From NCBI RefSeq assembly GCF_945859685.1, contig NC_079147.1, positions 53,164,946-53,228,945 on the forward strand: DNA of 64,000 bases, written 5' to 3'. Of the stretch, positions 1-7,749 are shown piece by piece. A model generated the notes under the pieces. It saw only the letters and a list, made by a program, of their open reading frames with translations, was not told the origin of the DNA and made no database searches. How positions within the stretch are numbered: the stretch's first letter is position 1; every line of letters starts with the position of its first letter. Source of the stretch: Eupeodes corollae. Taxonomy: Eukaryota > Arthropoda > Insecta > Diptera > Syrphidae. The translations under genes and the position numbers were made by a program.

Positions 1-124
1 CCATAAACACATCGGGACTGTAGTCTTTCAACAATTGGAACATATTGGCTCTTCGTTCAATCCTAATCAGTGAATTTACATTCACAGCTAGGACTTTTAG
101 GCGCGTCTCCGGCAGCGCGCCCAT
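1..124 (-). CDS. non-LTR retrotransposon ORF2, N-terminus (cut by window edge)
   Basis: The minus strand reads an open frame of 41 codons from the ATG at 124-122 to the left edge of the window. It begins MGALPETRLKVLAVNVNSL and continues with a stretch ending in YSPDVFM, the usual opening of an APE-type endonuclease of a LINE ORF2 (first beta strand with the catalytic Asn region, then the 'alleh..PDv' helix). The start is chosen because the ATG overlaps the ORF1 stop codon in the sequence TAATG (126-122), which fits coupled termination and reinitiation. The reverse transcriptase would lie outside the window. No lesion is visible in these codons. Identity as ORF2 is firm from position and motif; the exact clade is inferred from ORF1. 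Confidence 0.82.
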   Translation of the reverse strand, partial: MGALPETRLKVLAVNVNSLIRIERRANMFQLLKDYSPDVFM

Positions 125-2169
125 TATGGTCTAAATTGCGCCAGGCCAGGCAACAAAGAGTAGAGATGATCTACCCTTTTGCCTTGCTCCTTTATCTGAC
201 TTTGCAGTCCTGTTAGTTGACCTTGAATGCTCAACAACAAGGCTACAATGTCAGGCTGCACCTCTGGTGCCTTAGGCACAGTGGCCTTGGGGGCAACCGT
301 TGGTGGAGCCTGTCTCGTATTCCCATTCCCTGACACCATTTGGGCGTAAGAGAATTTGGGATCCACGAATTTTTGTGTTGGAGCCTGTCGAACTGTTCGA
401 CTTTTTTCGGCTTTTTGACTGGCCTGTTTTTGCTTCATTTGTTGGACCTTAGGGCAACCCCTATAGTTAGCCGGGTGCCCTTGGTTTCCACAAAGGACAC
501 ACTTGAGCAGGGTCAAATCCTCAACCCGCTCATTCCCCAGCTTACATTCTCCTACTTTGTGGGTTTCTCCGCACCTGACACAACGCAACTGCATATTGCA
601 GTTGGCATTGGCATGGCCAAACCTCTGGCAGTTAGTACATTGTAAAATGCCGTCGTGCCTTTTTAATGTATCCCAGCGTGCAGTTTGATAGTCGAGAGAT
701 TTGATTTTCTTCACACTATCGAAACTGCTTTGGGGCGATAATGTTACCAGGAACATTGGCAGCCTATAACCCTCTCGCCTGGACTTCACCGTAGTGAACG
801 GCTTGACCCCGATAAAATCGAGATCGTCCGTGGCTTTTTGACGGAGCTCAGCTAAGAGCTCCTCTGGTTCCGTGCAGGAACTTATGCCCTTCAGAAGGAC
901 CGTCTGGACTTTTTCGCTCTTAGGCGTATAGCTGAAGAACTCAGCGGTGGCCTGTTTGAGCACTTCTTTAAGTAGTTTGTATTCGGCCAGTGAGAAGCAC
1001 TGTACCGAATACCGCTTTTCTTTTTCATTTAAAATATTAATTAAAAATTTGCCCTTAGTGGCCGACTTACATACCTGTTTCAGGTCCTGCAGGTCAACCC
1101 GGTAGGTCCTTATTGGTGGCACCTTCTCTTTTTTGGGCTGTGGTTGTTGCTGGTGTTGCTGCTTCTGTTTTTGCTGCTGTTCCTGCTGCTGTTGTTTCTG
1201 CTGCTGCTGTTTCTGCTGCTGCTGTTTCTGCTGCTGCTGTTGTTGCTGCTCCAATGCTTTAGTTGAGGTCGATGGGCCCTCAACATTTGGGCCTGTCACT
1301 GCTGATGGCGGTTTTTTCTTTTGCTCCGCTCCTGTGTTTTTGGTAGCGGGCTTGGTTTGTGGTTGGTTTTGCTGCTGAGGTTGTTGTTGCTGTTGTTTTT
1401 GCTGCAGTTGTTTTTGCTGCAGTTGTTTTTGTTGCCGTTGAGCTGCCTCTTGTTGTCGGCGCGCCTCTTGTTTTAATTTTAACTGGCTGAGGAGGGGCTC
1501 CATTTCCTCCTTGAGCTTTTTGAGGTTTTCCTCAAATTGGCTTATTTTTGCTTGTTTGGCTTGCAGGGCCTTTACAAGCGTTGTCTCCTCTTGGAGGTCC
1601 GCCTCTACCTCCAAAGCCTTCGTTGTCGGCGGGACTGGCTCTGGCTCCGATATGATTAAATGCATATTCGGAGACCTGAAGAGCCCCTCTCCACCTTCGG
1701 AAACATACTCTGTTTTCTCAGACTCGGCGTAGTCTGAGAACTCACTTTCGGTGGTAATTCCTCCTTTACCACCCTCCATCTCTTTCCTCATATCCCGCCG
1801 TTTAGCGGAGTTGGCCCTCTCCACTTTATTTGGGCTATGCTTCTTGATTTTTCTTTTTTTGGTTGTTGTTACTTTCATCCATTGGTCAGATGCCTGACCT
1901 GATGTTGTTGCAGTTACTTGCGGTACCGCTGCTGGCACCACCGCAGCATCGAACGATGTGTTGGCAGAGGTATCTTTCGATACCCCTGCTCTTTTCTCCT
2001 TCTCCATCTCCTTTTCTTCCCAACAGATAAAATCGACAATTTCTCTGTTGTGAAAAAAAGCAATTAAATTTTTCGTTGCCTCCGGCTGGGAATCGAACCC
2101 ACGACCCTTGGATCTGCTTCCGGACGCCACCTCCACTAAGCTATCGATTGTTAATTTCTTTGGTGGCAA
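124..2169 (-). CDS. LINE ORF1: gag-like zinc-knuckle protein (Jockey-type)
   Basis: Intact 681-residue frame. Residues about 195-240 are charged and heptad-like, probably coiled coil. Residues about 243-345 are glutamine-rich, with long Q runs broken by K. Residues about 430-500 resemble the PRE_C2HC region that precedes gag knuckles in Jockey-type elements. Three cysteine/histidine knuckles follow: CTNCQRFGHANANC at about 511-524, CVRCGETHKVGEC at about 530-542 and CVLCGNQGHPANYRGC at about 557-572. Such proteins bind the element's RNA and form ribonucleoprotein particles. The first 35 residues (including GRGFDSQPE) translate a tRNA-like sequence, see the separate entry. The stop overlaps the ORF2 start. 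No internal stop or frameshift exists, so this is probably a young copy. The upstream ATG at 2169 is the only one that keeps the whole frame; the true start could be the in-frame ATG at residue 55. Confidence 0.88.
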   Translation of the reverse strand: MPPKKLTIDSLVEVASGSRSKGRGFDSQPEATKNLIAFFHNREIVDFICWEEKEMEKEKRAGVSKDTSANTSFDAAVVPAAVPQVTATTSGQASDQWMKVTTTKKRKIKKHSPNKVERANSAKRRDMRKEMEGGKGGITTESEFSDYAESEKTEYVSEGGEGLFRSPNMHLIISEPEPVPPTTKALEVEADLQEETTLVKALQAKQAKISQFEENLKKLKEEMEPLLSQLKLKQEARRQQEAAQRQQKQLQQKQLQQKQQQQQPQQQNQPQTKPATKNTGAEQKKKPPSAVTGPNVEGPSTSTKALEQQQQQQQKQQQQKQQQQKQQQQEQQQKQKQQHQQQPQPKKEKVPPIRTYRVDLQDLKQVCKSATKGKFLINILNEKEKRYSVQCFSLAEYKLLKEVLKQATAEFFSYTPKSEKVQTVLLKGISSCTEPEELLAELRQKATDDLDFIGVKPFTTVKSRREGYRLPMFLVTLSPQSSFDSVKKIKSLDYQTARWDTLKRHDGILQCTNCQRFGHANANCNMQLRCVRCGETHKVGECKLGNERVEDLTLLKCVLCGNQGHPANYRGCPKVQQMKQKQASQKAEKSRTVRQAPTQKFVDPKFSYAQMVSGNGNTRQAPPTVAPKATVPKAPEVQPDIVALLLSIQGQLTGLQSQIKEQGKRVDHLYSLLPGLAQFRP
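2074..2150 (-). other. tRNA-like segment with A and B boxes, inside ORF1
   Basis: Read on the minus strand, 2143-2133 is TAGCTTAGTGG, a good match to a Pol III A box, and 2099-2089 is GGTTCGATTCC, a consensus B box, 33 bases further on. The T-arm GTGGG/CCCAG flanks a seven-base TTCGATT loop with one mismatch. The acceptor stem does not pair, so this is not a functional tRNA gene but a tRNA-derived piece. It is translated in frame as residues about 9-32 of ORF1. It may be a captured SINE head or an internal promoter. Confidence 0.55.
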
Positions 2170-2261
2170 ACTGCCAACTTTACTTTTTAATTATATCTTG
2201 CACTAATTTAACTTTGAAATAAAATATGAAATACACTTCTTTACACTTTGGAAGTCAAAGA

Positions 2262-2300
2262 ACGACTGACAGTCCAACGCACTAACCATCATGCCACGGG
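2262..2300 (-). repeat. remnant of tRNA-derived SINE head upstream of ORF1
   Basis: On the minus strand this reads ggcatgatggttagtgcg followed by ttggactgtca. It matches the head of the SINE at 17245-17505 (tatggttaatgagttggactgtcatgcc). The A box is present, but the sequence diverges before the B box. It lies in the presumed 5' leader of the LINE. Confidence 0.5.
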
Positions 2301-2724
2301 TACTACAATAATGACCGCAATCTAAAAAAAATATTACATATTCCTGGAAAATGATAAACAAGACTATGCCGGAGACTGCGGTGTACTTGGGAAAGTTAAA
2401 ATCGTTTGATCAATGAGTAGATAAGGAAATAAACAAACGAATATTGAAATCAATCTTGTATAGTGACATAAGATAATACGTTATAGAAAAGATTCTCTTA
2501 AACATACGCCCAATACAGAGAATAAGCAACTGAGAAATGAAAAGAAGAACAAACACAGTTGACACAATACACCGAATAAAACAATTATTAATGGAGCTGG
2601 GTAGGACACATCGTACCCTCTCAGCAATTTTATCGTAATCGACATTTTCAATTAATAGGAAACTGTTAATACATGAAGCCTTCATGACTATTGTCATATC
2701 TTAGCTTAAGCAAGATTTACACAC

Positions 2725-2880
2725 CGATCGAGACACCGACACAGAAAAATCAAAAACTTTTGATTTTACTCTCTTTCTGTGTCTAACACCGGAGATAAGT
2801 GTCTGCTTTGGCCCACATACAACACACAATATCTGCACACAGAAACAATTGTGATGTCTATGGGTTGCTTTACGATTCAA
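2725..2880 (+). repeat. dispersed repeat R1, copy 1
   Basis: About 150 bp shared with 12105-12248. Common blocks are the palindromic core aatcaaaaacttttgatttt, then gtctgct..gcccaca.acaacacac, then tctgcacac and gtgatgtctatggg.gctt. It is non-coding. The nature of the element is unknown; a small MITE is possible. Confidence 0.6.
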
Positions 2881-3181
2881 TTTTAGAGCTTTCGATAATT
2901 TGGCCGAAAATATCGGTTTTCGCGGAAATATCAAGTTTTCGTAAACCACAAGTTTTATATAAAACCTCTCGAAAACTAGTTGCAATTCAAAGTTGAACTA
3001 AACAAACAAACCTTTCGAAACATTCAGCGCTCAAGTTAATGGAAACAAAACAGCTGATGGCTGTTGTCAAAACAAATATTTAATTTTGAAATAAATTTGG
3101 TCATGGTAAGCAATATTATTTATACATTTTCCTCACAAAATAAGAATTATTGCTTTTTGTTTTTTATTTACAGAATATTGA

Positions 3182-3605
3182 AAATTTTCCAAAGTCGAGA
3201 ATAAAAGCCCCGGTGACTATTTGCGGCTCTGGAGGTTCTTTTATGATCCTCCAGAGTTTCAAACGCTCTTTGTTAAGCGAGGAACTGGAATTCACTATGG
3301 CTACTGGCGTGACGACCCCAAGGAAAGACTTGCTCATAGTTTGTAATGACGTTACCAAGGGATGCGTCTTCGAACTCGTCGCCACAAATATGTTCGACGC
3401 ATACGCTTACTACCTGGAGAAAGATTTTCCGGTAACTCCGTTAAATCACAAGGATTTGGGAGATATGAGAAAGGTGACAAGTTCATTTGTGGAGGAGAAT
3501 AAGTATGAAAGAAAATCTCTGGTGGAGGATAAGTCGCAGCGGGCTAGGAAAACTTGCGAAAAAACATTCCACAATGTGGGAATCGTTGAAGTGAACAAAG
3601 AGGAT
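3182..3605 (+). pseudogene. HPF1: HPF1-like (histone PARylation factor 1) gene fragment, frameshifted
   Basis: HPF1 is a nuclear partner of PARP1 that redirects ADP-ribosylation to serine. Two frames here together resemble its middle part. Frame 2 (from 3182) reads SPGDYLRLWRFFYDPPEFQT and HYGYWRDDPKE, close to the conserved 'HWRFYYDPPEFQT...GYFRDSP' block. At about 3320-3327 homology passes to frame 3, with VTKGCVFELVATNMFDAYAY and YLEKDF, then KTFHNVGIVEVNKED (to 3604). Frame 2 ends in a stop just after the shift. Beyond 3605 the frame stays open to 3818, but I see no HPF1 similarity, and the N-terminal third is not found upstream. An acceptor-like tttttatttacag ends at 3173. This is either a partial pseudogene or a true exon pair damaged by a base-call error at about 3322. 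The family call is confident; the status is not. Confidence 0.72.
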
Positions 3606-4851
3606 AGCTGCAGCCAAGCGAACTTCTGGTTCTTGTTGGTTTATGTCGTGAGCCCATTTCACCCGTCCCCAGAACTTCAGTTGAAACTCGAACTAGTGTT
3701 ACGGCCTTGTCTGCGCCTTATCACAGGAAAGGATTATAGACTCAAGGGTGTTTACGGCAAAGAAAAATCCTTAGGAGAATGTTTGCACTTCAATAATTTT
3801 CAAAAAATTGAATCTTGAGAGAATACATACCATATAGAACATCTTATCTGTGTGAAAGGAAGTACTTGGATATTTTCATTTTATCCGCATCCGAGACAGT
3901 AGGTGGTGATATACTGGGAGTTTTTTGTATGTTCGTATCAAAACGTTTGCTAAACCACTCAATGACGAGATCTCATTCGTTCTTTTGGAGCTCTAATAAA
4001 TCTTTACCTTCCTGAAAATCAGCTTGATAATTACCTACATAAAGCTATAGTTTATATCTTGCATATCCAGATCTTTTAGTTCATTGCAGAGTATATCGAA
4101 AGTTCTGCGGACTTCGGAAGGCATACATAAAAGGCGCGCGTTAAATGAAGCGCGCTCTCTTTTTTTTCCTGGCAGATCCCTAGCAGCTAGCACACTTCCG
4201 TAACATCAATCGTACAAACCATTATTACAATTTATCCATTCAAAAAATATACCTCTCAGGAACCAAAAGCTTTGAAATAAAATGTATCTTGAAGATATAA
4301 ATTGTTTAATTTATTTTCAAGTGTTCTTTCTTTCTTCGATTCTTACGTTCTCGGCGGCATTTTCTTGACATTTCTATAACAAATTTTCAGCATTGGAACG
4401 TACAAAAATACACTCACTAATCTAAACTTTAATTATGTACTTTTATTTGAGGGAGGTTTTTATTCTGAGCCATTTCATAAGACCTTATCTAATTTTACAA
4501 AAGTTAAAGAATCTTAACTAAACCAGGAGAAATGTTATTATATGGCAAGTGACATATTAAACTGCACTCTATTAACCCGAACTTACTTAGAAATTTAATA
4601 AAAAAAAGTATTTTTTACGAAAAACAATCAATAAAGTGATAGCAGTTTAGACTAGAGCTTGCTTTATTATATTTACAGAGAACGACTGTTGAACAAAATA
4701 ACTTAGTCAATTTGAATGCAGGTGTGCAAGATATTCTAAATGCTCTGAGCTAAAAGGAATGGCATATTTTATTTGACAACTCGAAATTTGCTCGCAAAAT
4801 TTAAAAAAAAAAGTAACTACTATGTATAAATAAAATCTTATATATAAAATT
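3606..4851. other. no recognisable gene
   Basis: The frame from the HPF1-like fragment stays open to 3818 without recognised similarity. A 12-base GC-rich inverted pair (ggcgcgcg / cgcgct) lies near 4133-4160. The minus strand has a short ORF starting MPSEVRRTFDILCNELKDLD near 4122 that I cannot place. The remainder is AT-rich. Confidence 0.5.
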
Positions 4852-4857
4852 ACTCAC

Positions 4858-5306
4858 TTGAATCCATTTAGCAGTCGAATTAATAAGAAAAACAAAAAAT
4901 GCTGCGAAAACGACGAAATTAGTCCACAAAGAGCATCGCCGAGCAGCGTTGCAATCAGCACCTTCTTTCGTCCCTTCGTATCGGCCAAACAGCCCCAGAA
5001 ATACGACCCAACCAACATGCCCAACATCGGCGATGCTGTCAGCCATCCCTTATCCGATGATGTCATTTGAAAATCACAGGTTGCTACCGGAAGGACGAAC
5101 GATATAATTGTCACACCAATTGCCGTATTCATATAGATAAGGCCACATAATGCCAGCAAATTATAATGGAACTTTCCAAATCCTGTATGGAGCAGAGCTT
5201 GTTCGTAATCGGTAACAGTGTCGTCCATAAAGTCCAGCCCCGAAACACATCCTCTAAGGCAGTTCGCCTTGCCGAGGATCTCACCTGCATTACGTTCTTT
5301 ACCCAT
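4858..5306 (-). CDS. SV2-like major facilitator transporter, exon (partial gene)
   Basis: This codes for the N-terminal part of an MFS transporter of the synaptic vesicle glycoprotein 2 type, an integral membrane protein. After a polar leader comes a first hydrophobic helix (YNLLALCGLIYMNTAIGV), the conserved FVLPVATCDFQMTSSDKGWL loop, a second helix (PMLGMLVGSYFWG), the MFS motif A variant GCLADTKGRKK, and a third/fourth helix ending LLIRLLNGF. About 149 residues are present; family members run about 450-550, so most of the protein is missing. The minus strand reads GTGAGT at 4857-4852 immediately after the Phe-Gln/Lys codon, a good splice donor, so later exons should lie further left or were lost. 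No frameshift is seen and this may be a live host exon. The ATG at 5306 is tentative because the frame is open upstream of it. The transported substrate is unknown. Confidence 0.75.
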
Positions 5307-7749
5307 TTCGCCGCAGTGGTAATTGTGGTATTGTACGTCCGCACTGACAGGTTAGGGTTTGGTATTTTTGACTCCGTGCTGACTTGTCATAGACTCCTCG
5401 TTCCTTTTGGGAAAAATTAAGTTCCCCTTATGGAACTATATGACCTCTTTTTTTGTTTTTTTTTTTCTTTTTGTATGAAAAGTTTAATAATGTCCTTGAC
5501 CTTTATTCTCTTGAGTTTAGTGCTCTTTCCGATGAATGAACGGCAGCGTGTATAGCTCAGTTAGCTCAGTTATGAGCTTATACCTATCGTTGAGCAATCT
5601 GAAAGAGAAATTAAAAGTTCTTGTTTAATGTTTTGAGCTGAGTATAAAGTATATCCTTATTTTCAATTACGTAAGGTCATTTTATTATTCCTTTTTCCAA
5701 TGAAGAGCTAAAACAAAAGTCTAGTCTAGCTCATCACTTTGAAAACAAATTATGCAGCTAATTAGGTGTGTCAACAAGAAAAGTAGTAAAACCGAAGCGC
5801 CCACCATATGAGGGTAAGGACGAGGACAGTGAGGACCAAGCAAGGACCCAAGGGATAATCATTTCATTGTTTTTATACTATCTCTCTCAAGACCTATTAA
5901 AGTCTATTTTTAGAAAAGTTCGCTCGTTTTTCGTTTTGCCTATAGAGGGTGTGGAATGTGGTATGTATATGGATGGTGTGTTTCGTTTTGAGGTAATTTG
6001 CAAGCTAGCTGTGTATAAGTTTGATGAAATTCGTCTTTGTTATTGGTGTAAAAATAACTTAACTAATCTAAATTAATTGAAGGATGGACGAAGAATATGT
6101 TTAACCTCTGACCCATCACATGGCTCGCACGATGAGTGATGTTTTTTTTTTTTGAAAAGAATCAAATATCCGTGAGAATTAGGTTAAACGTATAAAAAGA
6201 TTATTCATTTTTGACTTTCGATTCCATTGTCGAACTGTGAAACGTGTGTTTATGATTTAGGGTATTTACGGATTAGATAAGTCGTATTAGATTATGGTAT
6301 GATGCAATTAATTTGCGTATCCAATTTAGCCACAACTTTAGGCTTACTTTGAGGTTTTATAAGTCGAAATAGTACTTAATGTTATCGATTGAATTAAGGG
6401 CATGTCGCATGCAAAAAAATTGATTGGTGCTTTGCGCTTAGCTTTGTAGCGTTCACATTTTTTTAAATATTTAAACGAAATAAACGGGTTTTGATTGAAA
6501 ATATATTGGGCTAAATATGTATAAAGGAATAAAAAATTTAAAAAATTGTTTGTTCCTTAACAGCACTAGAATCACTAAAAAATCATTAAATTCAGGTAGT
6601 TACTTGCGAAAATCAATGGGGCAGTGTGTAAAATATAATTTTTTATTTTTTTTATATTTTTTTCCAAAAAACAATAAATTTTTATAAATAGTATCGATTT
6701 TCTTTTTTTTTTTAATTTATTTATTTATTCCAAGAAAAATTGTAGAAAACTATGAAAAATAGGGCAAATTTGCATTGTGGCATAGGTGCAATATTTAATA
6801 AAACTTCCAAAGTATAACAGCTAGCTAAGTCAATTTAACTTTTTTTCAAATTCTAAATATATGTTCAGATATTTGCTTTCAAATTTTTTTTTTTTAAAAT
6901 AGTTATAGTAACTTTTTTAGACAAAAAATCCAAAATGCATTCTTTTTTTTCCAATATTTTTTGCGAATTCATGGGGCGAGCTGATTTTTATTTTTTTAGT
7001 TTTAATTTTTTTTTTAAAAAAAAGGACCATATATATTACTCTTACTATCGATTTTGAAAAAAAAAAATATTTGTCGCAACATAATTAAAAATGCATTTCA
7101 ATATAACAACATTTGTGGTGCAATTGTGAGGGATCGGGAGCTTATATAATTCCAAAATATTTTTTTTATTTTTTTTTGGCATTTTGTTTATTCTATTTAA
7201 AAAAGTAAAAAGTTCTTGCGTCTACTGTTTATTTAATTTAATTTTTATAAAAGAGGTCTATTTTGCATTTTTTAACAACAAATTTCTTTGTAAACGCACA
7301 CAATGAAGTTTCCAGTTCCCAAGAATGCCACTGCATCTCAGCGCTCAAGAAGAGAATTCTTTGCAAAAGAATTTCGCCCGCCCATCCTCTCTCAGATTTT
7401 TTTTTTGTTGTTGGTCTCATGGCTCATTTAGTTTTTGTATTCTTTGTTTTGCTTGCGGTATACAATAACAGAAAATACAACAAAAAAAAGACTTTTCTTA
7501 GAAATATTTTTTTTTTCTAGTATGTGGTATGATGTAAGGTCATGGACTCCTGATTTGGGTGTTACGTAGTCAATCGTATACGCAGAATTTGATTTTTGGT
7601 TCAACTTTCGGCAAGTTTTGTGGTTGCACATTGTAGTGTAGGTATAAAGAAGGGTAAAGAGGTATTGTAGGTATCGTGAATTCGCTGTCATATATTTTGT
7701 TTTCTTGATTTTTTTTGCGTACTATCACTCCTGGGTATTGCATTTTTTT
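5307..7749. other. AT-rich non-coding DNA with homopolymer T tracts
   Basis: No convincing gene. An open frame at 5768-6076 contains a basic stretch (KVVKPKRPPYEG) followed by a GTAAGG that could be a donor, but it matches nothing I know. From about 6600 to 7240 the sequence is dominated by runs of 7-14 T or A and shows no repeat I can match elsewhere in the window. Confidence 0.5.

Noticed and set aside
1133..1378. Cysteine-rich plus-strand frame
   Set aside because: It is the antisense reading of the glutamine codons of LINE ORF1.
3150..3818. 222-codon open frame as a complete gene
   Set aside because: The HPF1 similarity crosses two frames and stops near 3605, so the long frame is partly chance and does not describe one intact protein.
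4040..4123. Minus-strand short frame MPSEVRRTFDIL...
   Set aside because: Only about 28 codons, no similarity that I can name, no splice context that supports it.
5547..5580. tRNA-like 'tatagctcagttagctcag'
   Set aside because: Resembles a D-arm only; no B box, T-arm or acceptor stem follows.
5768..6076. 102-codon frame with a basic start and a possible donor
   Set aside because: No family resemblance and the second half is typical of translated AT-rich DNA.
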